DNA of 62,991 nucleotides, taken from NCBI GenBank assembly GCA_910583795.1, contig CAJTZQ010000012.1:1-62991 (forward strand). Direction: 5' to 3'. Below, one piece after another: positions 49,860-59,212 of the stretch (its first letter is position 1; each line of letters starts with the position of its first letter). A model generated the notes under the pieces. The model made no database searches. It had not been told where the DNA came from and worked only from the letters and a program-made list of their open reading frames with translations. Position numbers and translations under genes: made by a program. The DNA is from an uncultured Muribaculaceae bacterium (GTDB lineage Bacteria; Bacteroidota; Bacteroidia; Bacteroidales; Muribaculaceae).

Positions 49860-52800
49860 TTTTTTTCTCGACCATCCGGTCTTTTCTATAGTAATATCAA
49901 TTGTCATAATGCTTATTGGGAGCATTGCATTGATAATGTTGCCGGTGGATCAATATCCACCAATTGTTCCACCTGTTGTTAAAGTGTCAGCCTCTTATCC
50001 GGGTGCTGATGCGCAGACTGTTACTCAGGCTGTCGCCACACCTATAGAACAGGAACTAAACGGAACCCCTGGCATGATTTATATGTCGTCGACAAGTTCT
50101 AATAACGGTGGATTTACGGCATTGGTTACATTTGATGCTGAAACAGATCCGGAATTAGCTGCGGTTGATATCCAGAACCGTGTTAAGAAGGCGGAATCTC
50201 GACTTCCTGCAGAAGTGGTGCAGAATGGTATATCGGTATCGAAGGAGACGGTAAGCAAATTAATGACGATAACAATTTCGTCTGACGACCCTAAATTTGA
50301 CGAGGTCTATCTCAGTAACTATACCACTCTTAATGTTGTGGATCCATTGCGAAGAATTCCAGGAGTCGGAAGTGTAAGCTCTGTAGGAAGCAGGTATTAT
50401 GCAATGCAGATTTGGGTTTCTCCGGACAAACTTGCCGACCTTGGACTGACGGTTCAAGATATTCAATCGGCATTGAAAGATCAAAACAGAGAGTCAGCTG
50501 CAGGTGCTCTCGGTCAGGCACCGGCAAAGGATGTAGATGTCACTATGCCCATTATTGCAAGAGGACGTCTTTCTTCAGTGACAGAATTTGAAGATATTGT
50601 TATACGAGCCAATGCAAATGGGTCAATTATCAGATTGAGGGATGTTGCAAGAATATCTCTGGAGGCATCAAGTTATGCCACAGAAAGTGGGATCGATCTT
50701 GCAAATGCTGCAGTCCTCAATATATTCATGCTTCCGGGAGCGAATGCCGTGGATGTGGCGGATGCTGTGAAAAAGGAAATGTCGGAGATATCCTCTAATT
50801 TTCCGGAGGGCATCAGCTATAGTATTCCATTTGATATGACCACCTATATTTCAGAATCAATCCACCATGTGTATCGCACTTTTTTTGAAGCGTTGTTGCT
50901 CGTGATTCTTGTGGTGTTCCTCTCATTGCAGAACTGGCGCGCTACCCTCATACCGGTTATAGCAGTTCCGATTTCTCTTGTTGGCACCTTTGGCGTGATG
51001 CTTGCCTTTGGATTTTCTCTCAATATGCTTACTCTTTTAGGATTAATTCTTGCAATCGGTATAGTAGTTGACGATGCTATAGTGGTTGTGGAGAATGTTG
51101 ACAGGATCATGAATTCGGAAGGTCTTTCACCAAGGGATGCCACTGCCAAAGCAATGAAAAATCTTGGAAGCGCTCTTATAGCCATGTCGCTCGTATTGTG
51201 TGCGGTATTTGTCCCTGTAAGTTTCCTTCCCGGGATTACCGGACAGCTGTATCGGCAGTTTACTATCACAATTGTTGTGTCTGTAATCATTTCCACCATT
51301 GTGGCATTGACTCTGTCGCCTGTAATGTGCAGCAAAATTCTTAGACCTGAAAATAAGCATAAAAAGAGACCAAAGGTATTTCGGATGATTAATTATTGGC
51401 TTGGGAAAGGAAATCGATTCTATGGTAAGACGATATCCGGAGCCATAGCAAGACCTGCTGTAATGTGGGGGATATTTGGAGGGGCGATAGGACTTATTGT
51501 GATTCTGAATTACTTCTTGCCTACAAGCTTTATGTCGCAGGAAGACCAGGGATATTTCACTGTCGAACTTGAGCTTCCGGAGGGTGCTACGATAGAAAGA
51601 AGCCGGGAAGTTGCAAACAGGGCGATGGAATATCTGATGAATAATCCTGACGTTGATCATGTTCTCAATGTGACTGGCTCCTCTCCCCGGGTAGGCACAA
51701 ATCCTGCCCATATCGCATTGACCGTAATCCTAAAACCCTGGAACGAAAGAAAATCTGACAATATCAAGGAGATTACAGCGCAAGTTCGTACCGATCTTTC
51801 TGAATACCCTGAAAGTAATGTCTATGTTTTTATGCCACCTGTGGTTCCGGGTCTTGGCACCTCCGGAGGGTTTGAAATGGTGTTGGAGGCGCGTGCAGAT
51901 GCAAGCTACTTTGATTTGCAAAAGGCTGTAGACACTCTTAAGAAATATGCTGAAAAGTCTCCCGAAATATCGGGTTTGTCCACTTCCATGCAGACTGACA
52001 TTCCTCAATTGTATTTTAATGTAGATCGCGACCGAGCCAAGATGCAGGGGATACCGGTGTCTGATATATTTTCAACTATGAAAGCGTTTACAGGCTCAAT
52101 TTATGTGAATGATTTCAATATGTTCAATCGTATTTATCGTGTCTATATTCAAGCAGAGGCAGACTATCGGTCACGCCGCGACAATATGAATTTATTTTTT
52201 GTGAGAGCATCGAATGGTTCGATGGTGCCTGTCTCTTCTTTAGGTTCTTCTCATTATACCACCGGACCTGGAACGATATCGAGGTTCAATATGTTCAACT
52301 CTGCTACTATTTCAGGTCAGGCGGGTAATGGGTATAGCACCGGACACGCAATGGAAAAACTTCAATCTATCGTTGATGAAAAGCTCCCTGACAATATTGG
52401 AGTGGAATGGAGCGGTTTGTCATATCAGGAAAAACATGAATCGGGTAATACCGGACTTGTGATCGGTCTGGCTTTTATATTTGTGTTTCTGTTTCTCGCT
52501 GCCCTCTATGAAAGCTGGACTGTTCCTTTGGCGGTGATTCTTTCTCTCCCTGTGGCAGGACTGGGAGCATATCTCGGAATATGGATCTGTGGACTTGAAA
52601 ACAATATATATTTTCAGATCGGTCTTGTAATGCTTGTGGGGCTTGTGGCGAAAAATGCTATCCTTATTGTGGAATTTGCTAAAGAAGAGGTGGATAAGGG
52701 TGTGGATGCTGTGCAGGCAGCTTTGACGGCAGCACGTCTCAGGTTCCGCCCGATTGTCATGACTTCATTAGCGTTTATGTTGGGATTGTTACCTCTGCTT

Positions 52801-52959
52801 TTTGCAACAGGTCCAGGTTCGGCGGCACGTCGAGACATAGGCACCGGAGTATTCTTTGGCATGCTTGTGGCAATCACTGTTGGTATTATATTTGTTCCGT
52901 TCTTCTTTGTCATGATTGAAAAAATGCCGGGAAGAGTGAAAAAAACTTTTAAGAGATGA
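49849..52959 (+). CDS. RND multidrug efflux permease (HAE1/AcrB type)
   Basis: The 1036-residue protein is a full-length hydrophobe/amphiphile exporter. Twelve helices, two large periplasmic loops, and the proton-relay Asp pair in GIVVDDAIVVVENVD of TM4 are present. N-terminus MKSNFFLDHPVFSIVISIVIML and the motif GFALLVGLVAKNAILIVEFA-like segment (here GLVMLVGLVAKNAILIVEF) are typical. It exports hydrophobic compounds (bile salts, drugs) across both membranes. Overlaps the adaptor by 11 bp and the outer-membrane factor by 4 bp, so the three are co-translated. No adjacent regulator. Confidence 0.96.
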   Translation: MKSNFFLDHPVFSIVISIVIMLIGSIALIMLPVDQYPPIVPPVVKVSASYPGADAQTVTQAVATPIEQELNGTPGMIYMSSTSSNNGGFTALVTFDAETDPELAAVDIQNRVKKAESRLPAEVVQNGISVSKETVSKLMTITISSDDPKFDEVYLSNYTTLNVVDPLRRIPGVGSVSSVGSRYYAMQIWVSPDKLADLGLTVQDIQSALKDQNRESAAGALGQAPAKDVDVTMPIIARGRLSSVTEFEDIVIRANANGSIIRLRDVARISLEASSYATESGIDLANAAVLNIFMLPGANAVDVADAVKKEMSEISSNFPEGISYSIPFDMTTYISESIHHVYRTFFEALLLVILVVFLSLQNWRATLIPVIAVPISLVGTFGVMLAFGFSLNMLTLLGLILAIGIVVDDAIVVVENVDRIMNSEGLSPRDATAKAMKNLGSALIAMSLVLCAVFVPVSFLPGITGQLYRQFTITIVVSVIISTIVALTLSPVMCSKILRPENKHKKRPKVFRMINYWLGKGNRFYGKTISGAIARPAVMWGIFGGAIGLIVILNYFLPTSFMSQEDQGYFTVELELPEGATIERSREVANRAMEYLMNNPDVDHVLNVTGSSPRVGTNPAHIALTVILKPWNERKSDNIKEITAQVRTDLSEYPESNVYVFMPPVVPGLGTSGGFEMVLEARADASYFDLQKAVDTLKKYAEKSPEISGLSTSMQTDIPQLYFNVDRDRAKMQGIPVSDIFSTMKAFTGSIYVNDFNMFNRIYRVYIQAEADYRSRRDNMNLFFVRASNGSMVPVSSLGSSHYTTGPGTISRFNMFNSATISGQAGNGYSTGHAMEKLQSIVDEKLPDNIGVEWSGLSYQEKHESGNTGLVIGLAFIFVFLFLAALYESWTVPLAVILSLPVAGLGAYLGIWICGLENNIYFQIGLVMLVGLVAKNAILIVEFAKEEVDKGVDAVQAALTAARLRFRPIVMTSLAFMLGLLPLLFATGPGSAARRDIGTGVFFGMLVAITVGIIFVPFFFVMIEKMPGRVKKTFKR

Positions 52960-54329
52960 GAATTATTTGGATAATAACATTTATTGTTGCTTTACTGACT
53001 TCTTGTTCTGGGGTCAAGAATCTTACAAAAGCAAATGTTGATGTTCCCGCACAATATTCAAATGGGGAATGGAATGATTCAGCTTCAATTGCCGATATGC
53101 AATGGTGGAAGTATTATGCAGATTCGATTCTGTGTGATATCATAGGTCATACGCTTAAGAATAATAGAGATATTCTTAAGGCAGCTTCCAGAGTTGAGGA
53201 ATTGAGAAGGCTTTATGATGTTGAAAAAGTCAATCTTCTGCCTACTATCAGTGGGGTTGTCGGCGGAGATCATGAAACCAATAAATATCATGGAGGCAAA
53301 ATCAAAAAAGATCCTGAGACAGATTTGAAAGTTTCTTTAAATTGGGAAATTAATCTTTGGGGGGAAATGACATGGGCTCGTCGACAAAATGCATCACAAT
53401 ATCTTGCGTCGGTTGAAGATTTACGCGCAATGCAAATGACATTGATTGCAGAAGCAGCCACCGCGTATTTCCGTTTACTTGCCCTTGACAATGAGCTTGC
53501 CATTGTCAAACAGACATTGATTACAAGGAGCGAGGCACTTAATCAAGCGAAACTTAGGTTTGAGGGCGGACTTACATCGGAAACTGTATATCAACAGGCA
53601 AAAGTGGAATATTCTTCTACCGCTTCGCTTGTCCCCAGCCTGGAAAGACAAATTACTGTCGCACAAAATGCCCTTACCCTCCTTATGGGAGAATATCCAA
53701 TTGAGAATTTGAAAAGAGGGAAATTATTTTTGAATGTTAAGCTTCCCGAGTCACTTCCGATCGGAATCCCTTCGCAGCTTTTGGAACGTCGCCCTGATCT
53801 CAGGGCTTCCGAACAGAGACTTGCTGCGGCAATGGCTAATGTCGGGGTGAATTATGCCAACAGATTTCCAAGTTTAAAAATTAATCTTGCTGCAGGCTTT
53901 GAGAATGACGGGCTAACCAAATTCTTTGAATCACCGTTTACTTACGTGTTAGGGAATATCGGCGGTACGATTTTTGATTTTGGAAGGAAAAAAAGAAAGT
54001 ATGAGGCGTCTATAGCTGCGTATGATCAGGCTCGATATGATTATGAACAATCAGTGTTGACAGCTTTCACCGAAGTCAGTAATGCTGTTACTGCATATCA
54101 AAGCGTCCATAAGTCAACTATACTGAAAATGGATTTGCGTGATGCCACTGCTAAGTATGTGCAGCTTGCACAGTTGCAATATCGTGCCGGGTCTTTAAAC
54201 TATCTTGATGTTCTTGATGCACAACGCAGGTATTTTGAAGCCCAGATAGGTGTGAGCAATGCCCTCCGTGATGAATATTTCTCCCTGATAAATCTTTACA
54301 AATCTTTAGGAGGAGGCTGGAATATTTAA
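52956..54329 (+). CDS. RND outer-membrane factor lipoprotein (NodT/TolC family)
   Basis: The 457-residue protein has a signal with lipobox IVALLTSC and then the outer-membrane efflux domain in two halves: IADMQWWKYYADSILCDIIGHTLKNN, LLALDNELAIVKQTL, LLERRPDLRASEQRLAAAMANVG and YLDVLDAQRRYFEAQI. The four-helix TolC-like alpha-barrel with a 12-strand trimeric barrel is the expected fold. Completes the RND system; Cys-anchored outer-membrane factors are the rule in Bacteroidales. Confidence 0.94.
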   Translation: MRIIWIITFIVALLTSCSGVKNLTKANVDVPAQYSNGEWNDSASIADMQWWKYYADSILCDIIGHTLKNNRDILKAASRVEELRRLYDVEKVNLLPTISGVVGGDHETNKYHGGKIKKDPETDLKVSLNWEINLWGEMTWARRQNASQYLASVEDLRAMQMTLIAEAATAYFRLLALDNELAIVKQTLITRSEALNQAKLRFEGGLTSETVYQQAKVEYSSTASLVPSLERQITVAQNALTLLMGEYPIENLKRGKLFLNVKLPESLPIGIPSQLLERRPDLRASEQRLAAAMANVGVNYANRFPSLKINLAAGFENDGLTKFFESPFTYVLGNIGGTIFDFGRKKRKYEASIAAYDQARYDYEQSVLTAFTEVSNAVTAYQSVHKSTILKMDLRDATAKYVQLAQLQYRAGSLNYLDVLDAQRRYFEAQIGVSNALRDEYFSLINLYKSLGGGWNI

Positions 54330-54425
54330 ATGATTTAGCGAATAGATTTAATAATGCGGTGGAAGCATTCGCATTTATTCAATCAATAAATAATCTTAGA
54401 TATATTTATTTCAATAAGGTAGATT

Positions 54426-54469
54426 GAAAACAAGAGGAGAGCCGTCCGTGACTGGATAACTCTCCTCTT
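54426..54469 (-). terminator. Terminator between RND operon and surface-protein gene
   Basis: AAGAGGAGAG/CTCTCCTCTT stem with a T-rich tract on the minus strand, ending the 54500 gene. Confidence 0.7.
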
Positions 54470-54499
54470 AATGGATGTATTTGTATGAAAGAAGCGGAA

Positions 54500-55750
54500 C
54501 TACTGCTTCTTGAGTTTATAAACAGCTTTGTCGAGAGATTCCGTGGGTTCTATGATGTTGTAATCTTTCCAGAAGTCAGGATCATTGAAGCTTTCTACTG
54601 TATCGTCTAAAATGTAATTTCGTTTTACAGCTTCTTTCCGAGAAATCTTTTCATTAGAATTGTCCTGCCGATCTACCATTACCATCTCAGCGCGTGCTGT
54701 ATATCCTGATGAGAAAAATCTCCTTTTCCAATCGCACTTGAAACGGGTTTTTGATGAAATATAATTCAGATAACTTTTACCGTCTTGCAATTTATAGGTG
54801 ACAATATAAGACGCTTCTTGGGGTTTAAATTTCAAGCCAGCAGGCTTTTTCCGAAGTATGCTTGAAGTCGCTTTATTTTTATCAGACATATCCATTTCGA
54901 AATCTGCACGTGTAAAAGCCAATGATTCACAGTCAATCATAACTGTGCCTTTGCTAAGAGGGTAGGGTAAGATGACCTTTTTTGGTGAGAATTCTATCAC
55001 ATATTGAGGTCTGTCGTCGACAAAAGCAATTTTCCCCATTTTGAAATCATAATAATCAAGCTCATTTTTGTTGAACAGCGCATTTTCGTTTTTAACAACA
55101 TCAAGAATTACAGGCAGGGTAGGCCCTCCTAATATCTTTACGGCCAATGTGTCGCTTGATTTTTGGCTTAATAGCTTTCTACCTTTGATTACTTTGACGC
55201 GGTCACTGTCAATTGTCCGTGTTTTATAAGACTTTTTGTAGATTTTTGTCATAGCCTCGGATATGCCGATGAAACGTTTCCCTTTTTGTATTGTTTCCCG
55301 ATAAAAAGCTGTGAAAAGACTGCTGCTGTCAGAGTAATTCTGAGGAATCTTTTCCATAGCATTTTCTATAAGCGGACGTGGTTGTCCACCATACACTGTT
55401 ACTTCTTTAAGTGTGTTAGAGAGAGGAGACAACATGATGGTTATCTCTTTGTCCGATTTTGCAATCTCTTCAGCCGATAGGTATGAAGTAGAATACCCGA
55501 TTAGATCTGCCTTTAAAGATGGCATTTCGATGTTGTCCGGAAGTTTGATTAAAAATTTTCCGTCTTCGTTTGTAACTGTTGCAATATTGGTCCCGGGGAT
55601 TGATATGCTGACATTTTCAAGTTTCTTTTTGGTTGACCTGTCTTTAGCTATTCCTGAGATCGATTTTAATGATCCGTCGGCATATGCGAACATACCTCCC
55701 AATATGAATGTGAGGCAAAGAAATAGCATTTTTAAATTATTGTTGTTCAT
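54500..55750 (-). CDS. Carboxypeptidase-regulatory-like domain protein (secreted)
   Basis: The 416-residue protein has a signal peptide (LKMLFLCLTFILGGMFAYA). A beta-sandwich CarboxypepD_reg-like domain follows (about 28-115, SISGIAKDRSTKKKLENVSIS ... GKFLIKLPDN), then LSNTLKEVTVYGG and a beta-rich rest of about 280 residues ending KAVYKLKKQ. The domain order resembles Bacteroidales surface proteins such as DUF5686 relatives, without the barrel. No enzyme motif. Role unknown; not part of the RND operon, from which it is convergent. Confidence 0.8.
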   Translation of the reverse strand: MNNNNLKMLFLCLTFILGGMFAYADGSLKSISGIAKDRSTKKKLENVSISIPGTNIATVTNEDGKFLIKLPDNIEMPSLKADLIGYSTSYLSAEEIAKSDKEITIMLSPLSNTLKEVTVYGGQPRPLIENAMEKIPQNYSDSSSLFTAFYRETIQKGKRFIGISEAMTKIYKKSYKTRTIDSDRVKVIKGRKLLSQKSSDTLAVKILGGPTLPVILDVVKNENALFNKNELDYYDFKMGKIAFVDDRPQYVIEFSPKKVILPYPLSKGTVMIDCESLAFTRADFEMDMSDKNKATSSILRKKPAGLKFKPQEASYIVTYKLQDGKSYLNYISSKTRFKCDWKRRFFSSGYTARAEMVMVDRQDNSNEKISRKEAVKRNYILDDTVESFNDPDFWKDYNIIEPTESLDKAVYKLKKQ

Positions 55751-55861
55751 AAGATATAGCTTTATATGGTATTATAGTTTGATATTTATGCAAAGATAAA
55801 ACTTTACATCACTATTGATATTTACAAATTTTCCGAATTGGTTTCAATTATTTCATAAAAA

Positions 55862-56065
55862 GAAGTTGTTTAAACTTTTTTACGGATATCGATTTTCTTA
55901 TGGCATTTTACGTTAAAAAGACCTCTTTCCCAATCTTCCGCCATCTTTTCGGTCGCTTTTGAACCTTTCATCGGTTGTTTAGCACGCTAAACTCCCTCTT
56001 CAAGTTTCAAAATCGCCTCGAAAATCAGACGAAATCTTAAAAAAGAAAAAAGTTTAAACAACTTT
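55862..56065. repeat. MITE-like palindromic element, copy C with insert (204 bp)
   Basis: Left GAAGTTGTTTAAACTTTTTT, right AAAAAAGTTTAAACAACTT. The same centre as copies A and B is split by about 125 bases of extra sequence (55921-56040) with no open frame. The rest of the spacer (55751-55861) shows nothing recognisable. Confidence 0.7.
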
Positions 56066-56220
56066 AAAACGAATTAATGCATCCAATATGACAAAGTTAC
56101 AATATTTTCTCAAATATTTATCAATCCTTAGATTCAATAATTCCTCTTTTGGTTATTATACCGGTCGAACTACTCCATTGCCTTCAAATTGAAGTGCTGA
56201 GGATTCCAGATGTCATGTAT

Positions 56221-56388
56221 TTACTTGTAAACTATGATTTCAGTCTTGCTGTTTCTGATTTTAAGATAGAGAACGTAGCCACCCGTTTTAAAACGGATGA
56301 CTACGTCATCTGTGAGATTGTTGTCGAAAAGTGAATCGAGGGCATCGGAATATCTTTTGATACCGAGTGCCTCTTTTTCTTTGTTCAC
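56221..56388 (-). CDS. Small uncharacterised protein coupled to cupin gene
   Basis: The 55-codon frame starts GTG at 56388, overlapping the cupin stop as GTGA, and reads NKEKEALGIKRYSDALDSLF ... FKTGGYVLYLKIRNSKTEI, with a coding-like residue pattern. It has a helical N-half and a beta C-half; no family is recognised. The overlap argues for translational coupling. It could instead be a remnant of a longer protein end. Confidence 0.55.
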   Translation of the reverse strand: MNKEKEALGIKRYSDALDSLFDNNLTDDVVIRFKTGGYVLYLKIRNSKTEIIVYK

Positions 56389-56834
56389 CACTTTATAGGT
56401 TCACTGAGAATGTTTCCGTCAGCTGCGTCCTCTGCGGTAAATGTGTTGCCGCGATACTGCACGCAGAGCATCACAAGGGGTTCGGTGCCGTTGTTGCGCA
56501 CGCTGCGGCGACCCTCGGGAGCCACGCGCACTACGGAGCCTTCCTTAACAGGGAAGACATCGCCATCAACCTGGAATTCGCCTTTACCTGCGAGGAAGAA
56601 GTAGAACTCCTCATGATTCTTGTGGGTGTGGAGGAAGCCTGTTTCCTGACCGGGAGCGAATACCTGGAATGAGAACTCGGCGCCTGTTGCGCCGACAGCC
56701 TGACCGCCGAACACCTTTCCGGGTATCTTGACTTCCGGACCGAGTTCGAGAACGTAATCCTTGATGTCGGCAAGTTTGCCGAAGTTTGCCGCGCTGAAGT
56801 TAACGCCTTTTTCGATTGTCTGAATCTGTTTCAT
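56385..56834 (-). CDS. Cupin domain protein
   Basis: Start ATG 56834 (MKQIQTIEKGVNFSAANFG); the longer frame begins with TTG. The 149-residue single cupin has the metal motif HTHKNHEEFYFFLAGKGEFQVDG (motif 1, G(x)5HxH-like) and motif 2 (RRSVRNNGTEPLVMLCVQYRG). Small cupins of this kind bind metals or small ligands, and the substrate is unknown. Divergent from the HxlR regulator, which probably controls it. Confidence 0.85.
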   Translation of the reverse strand: MKQIQTIEKGVNFSAANFGKLADIKDYVLELGPEVKIPGKVFGGQAVGATGAEFSFQVFAPGQETGFLHTHKNHEEFYFFLAGKGEFQVDGDVFPVKEGSVVRVAPEGRRSVRNNGTEPLVMLCVQYRGNTFTAEDAADGNILSEPIKW

Positions 56835-56864
56835 ATCAGTTGTGTTTATTTTGTTTATGCACTG

Positions 56865-56872
56865 CAAAGTTA
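56865..56872 (-). promoter_or_regulatory. -7 box of the cupin promoter
   Basis: TAACTTTG on the minus strand with a TTG box 20 bases upstream. Confidence 0.6.
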
Positions 56873-56898
56873 TAACAATAGTGCCTATTTGTCAAGAA

Positions 56899-56922
56899 GT
56901 TACATTTTTAGCCCATAGTAAC
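56899..56922. promoter_or_regulatory. Candidate HxlR operator between cupin and regulator
   Basis: GTTAC-N14-GTAAC, an inverted repeat just upstream of the cupin promoter. Operator role is inferred from location. Confidence 0.45.
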
Positions 56923-57036
56923 CTTTTTATCGGTTTTGCTGATTATCAGAGAGAAAAATTTTTCATTGGCACTCAATTTTTCTTTGACAAAGATTCTCCA
57001 CATCTAATTTTATGCTGATATGTCAAAATATATAAC

Positions 57037-57044
57037 TAACTTTG
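57037..57044 (+). promoter_or_regulatory. -7 box of the HxlR gene
   Basis: TAACTTTG, 27 bases before the start codon. No clear -33 box. Confidence 0.5.
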
Positions 57045-57070
57045 CAATTAAAAGTAAGTAACCATAGAAT

Positions 57071-57448
57071 ATGAAAAAGAAAGAGGAAACAGGCTCCATT
57101 ATTGAAATGTGTCCCGTCAGAAACGTCATAGCCCGTTTTGGAAACAAGTGGGCGCTCCTTACTGTACTTATCATCGGCGAGCAGGGGGTCGTCAGGTTCA
57201 ACGAACTCAACCGCCTGATTCCCGATGTGTCATCAAGAGTACTTTCGTCTACATTGCGAACACTGGAAGCTGATGGATTTATCGACAGAAAAGTTTATGC
57301 CGTGGTACCCCCAAAGGTTGAATACCGGCTTACCGATGTGGGGAAATCGCTTCTTCCGCTTATCCAGCAACTTACGGAGTGGGCGCAGACCAATATGAAA
57401 AAAGTGATGAATCACCGGAAAGAATATGAAGAAATAACCTGCCAATAG
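57071..57448 (+). CDS. HxlR family winged-helix regulator
   Basis: The 125-residue protein has MCPVRNVIARFGNKWALLTVLI (HxlR signature with the conserved Cys near the N-terminus), the winged helix SSRVLSSTLRTLEADGFIDR and the wing VPPKVEYRLTDVGKSL. The Cys suggests thiol or aldehyde sensing as in HypR or YodB. The divergent cupin and the GTTAC dyad between them give a likely target. Confidence 0.88.
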   Translation: MKKKEETGSIIEMCPVRNVIARFGNKWALLTVLIIGEQGVVRFNELNRLIPDVSSRVLSSTLRTLEADGFIDRKVYAVVPPKVEYRLTDVGKSLLPLIQQLTEWAQTNMKKVMNHRKEYEEITCQ

Positions 57449-57487
57449 TTTTTTTCGTTCTCATAAACATCAGTATTAAGTCCCATT

Positions 57488-58018
57488 TTATAAATCAATA
57501 GAATACAGTTTGTGCTCTTTAAGCCAATGACCTTTGGCTAACGCCGGGTGCATGAATGTCCCCATATAAATCAAGCCGATGCGTTTCATCACATTCTCCG
57601 AGGGAGTATTTGGAACGGCGGTGAAGGAATAAAGCTTATCACAGAAATGTTTCTCGCGAGCATACTTCAAACAAGCCTTTGCAGCTTCGGTAGCATATCC
57701 TTTATGCCAAAATCTATCTGAGATACGCCAGCCTATTTCCCAGCCTGGCGAGAATGGGACATCGAATGTAAAGCGATGGAATCCGACATAGCCTATAAAT
57801 TCTCCGGATTCCTTAATTTCAACGGCATATAATCCAAAGCCTGTTTCTTCAAACTCAGCATTGATGCGATCCACAAAGGCATTGGATTCATCTATAGATA
57901 AAGTAGCCGGAAAATATTTCATGACATTTCCATTGCCGTTCATTTCTGCAAAAGGTTTCCTGTCATCATATTTCCATGAACGCAATATTAGCCGTTCAGT
58001 TTCCATGTAGATTCTCAT
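57488..58018 (-). CDS. GNAT family N-acetyltransferase
   Basis: The 176-residue protein matches the RimJ/RimL-like group: METERLILRSWKYDDRKPF, the acetyl-CoA segment GWEIGWRISDRFWHKGYATEAA (Q/RxxGxG/A-like) and FTAVPNTPSENVMKRIGL. Substrate unknown; often acetylates small molecules or protein N-termini. Start could be 58018 or the internal ATG at 58006. Convergent with HxlR. Confidence 0.85.
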   Translation of the reverse strand: MRIYMETERLILRSWKYDDRKPFAEMNGNGNVMKYFPATLSIDESNAFVDRINAEFEETGFGLYAVEIKESGEFIGYVGFHRFTFDVPFSPGWEIGWRISDRFWHKGYATEAAKACLKYAREKHFCDKLYSFTAVPNTPSENVMKRIGLIYMGTFMHPALAKGHWLKEHKLYSIDL

Positions 58019-58336
58019 ATCGTAAAATTAGTCACTTATAACCAATCAAATTATCATGAGTGCAAAATTAGCAAACATTATTGATATTTGCTCCGTAAGA
58101 TTTGAGATTGTGCATACTTTATCCCCAAAACGGATATTTTCAAATCGCCTTTTATTAGTAATGACCATGATCATAGTCTCCGGTAATCTTGATTACGATC
58201 GTTAATAGTTTTCGGGTTAAGAAAATAATTGCTAAATTTGCATAATCTTTGGAAGGAGACGCCGAGAATCTCGCCGTTTATTTGATGAGCCGATTACTTG
58301 CAGCCCTCATACAGGATAACTAAATTACAGTCTATT
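58019..58336. other. Spacer before SMR gene
   Basis: Contains a -7 box TAAATTTG at 58233-58240 and then a roughly 90-base leader with short dyads (CGAGA/TCTCG and ATGAG/CTCAT). No known riboswitch was recognised; otherwise nothing. Confidence 0.4.
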
Positions 58337-58660
58337 ATGAACTGGATTATTCTTATCTTAGCCGGGCTTATGGAGGTCGGCTTTACATTTTGTCTTGGTA
58401 AGACCAAGACGACTACGGGGCACGAACTCGCATGGTGGTGGGTCGGATTCGCTGTAGCCCTGTCACTGAGTATGTATCTTATGGCGAAAGCTGCCGAGCG
58501 GTTGCCAATCGGCACTGTCTATCCTGTGTGGACAGGCATAGGGGCTGTTGGAGCGGTCATCGTCGGCATCGTGTTCTTCCATGAACCTGCCACCTTCTGG
58601 CGCATATTTTTCATCACAACTCTAATACTTTCGATAATCGGACTTAAGGTATTGGCATGA
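58337..58660 (+). CDS. SMR-family transporter, Gdx/SugE type
   Basis: Start ATG 58337. The 107-residue protein has four helices with the SMR pattern: MNWIILILAGLMEVGFTFCLGKT (the essential Glu in helix 1), MYLMAKAAERLPIGTVYPVWTGIGAVGAV and VFFHEPATFWR. The GxVYPVWTGIG segment and Glu position suit the guanidinium-exporter subtype; quaternary-ammonium export is the alternative. Overlaps the PNPOx gene by four bases (ATGA). Confidence 0.85.
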   Translation: MNWIILILAGLMEVGFTFCLGKTKTTTGHELAWWWVGFAVALSLSMYLMAKAAERLPIGTVYPVWTGIGAVGAVIVGIVFFHEPATFWRIFFITTLILSIIGLKVLA

Positions 58661-59169
58661 TGACAAGGACAATGCGACGATTCAAGCAGCAATTGCCTCC
58701 TGACGAAGTGGAGATAATATTGCGAAACGGTAAATATAGCGTAATGGCAGTTTCAGGTGATGATGATTATCCATACTCAGTTCCCGTAAATTATGTTTAT
58801 GATGGAACCTCAATTTACATTCACTCTGCAGCGCGGGGGCATAAGATTGATGCTCTGAAGCGCAATCCGAAATGTTCGTTGTGTATTGTTGACAAAGATG
58901 ATGTCATACCAGAAGAGTTCACCTCGTATTTTCGGAGTGTGATAGCGTTCGGAACAGCCCATTTCGTGGAATCGGCAGATGAAAAGGTTATGGCTCTACG
59001 GCAGTTATGCGACAAATATAGTCCCGGGATTGACCCTGAAATCGAAATTGACCGATTTATCAAGACGGTTTGCATTGTTAGAATCGACATTGATAATATT
59101 TCAGGTAAAGAGTCTATTGAATTGACAAGTGAAAGAAATAACTACATTCAAAGAGACTCATCCTGCTAA
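58657..59169 (+). CDS. Pyridoxamine 5'-phosphate oxidase family protein
   Basis: The 170-residue split-barrel FMN protein has PYSVPVNYVYDGTSIYIHSA, GHKIDALKRNPKCSLCIVD and FRSVIAFGTAHFVES. Such proteins (related to NimA-type and general stress proteins) bind FMN or heme. Its stop is followed by the convergent TPR-regulator gene. The four-base overlap with the SMR gene indicates coupling and so perhaps a shared stress role. Confidence 0.85.
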   Translation: MMTRTMRRFKQQLPPDEVEIILRNGKYSVMAVSGDDDYPYSVPVNYVYDGTSIYIHSAARGHKIDALKRNPKCSLCIVDKDDVIPEEFTSYFRSVIAFGTAHFVESADEKVMALRQLCDKYSPGIDPEIEIDRFIKTVCIVRIDIDNISGKESIELTSERNNYIQRDSSC

Positions 59170-59212
59170 AATGAAGGATATGCCAACAGACCTTTAATGT
59201 CGGGTATAAAAT

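Noticed and set aside
58241..58336. Possible guanidine riboswitch before the SMR gene
   Set aside because: The leader has short dyads but none of the guanidine-I, -II or -III consensus elements that I can recognise; a covariance-model search (Infernal/Rfam) would decide.
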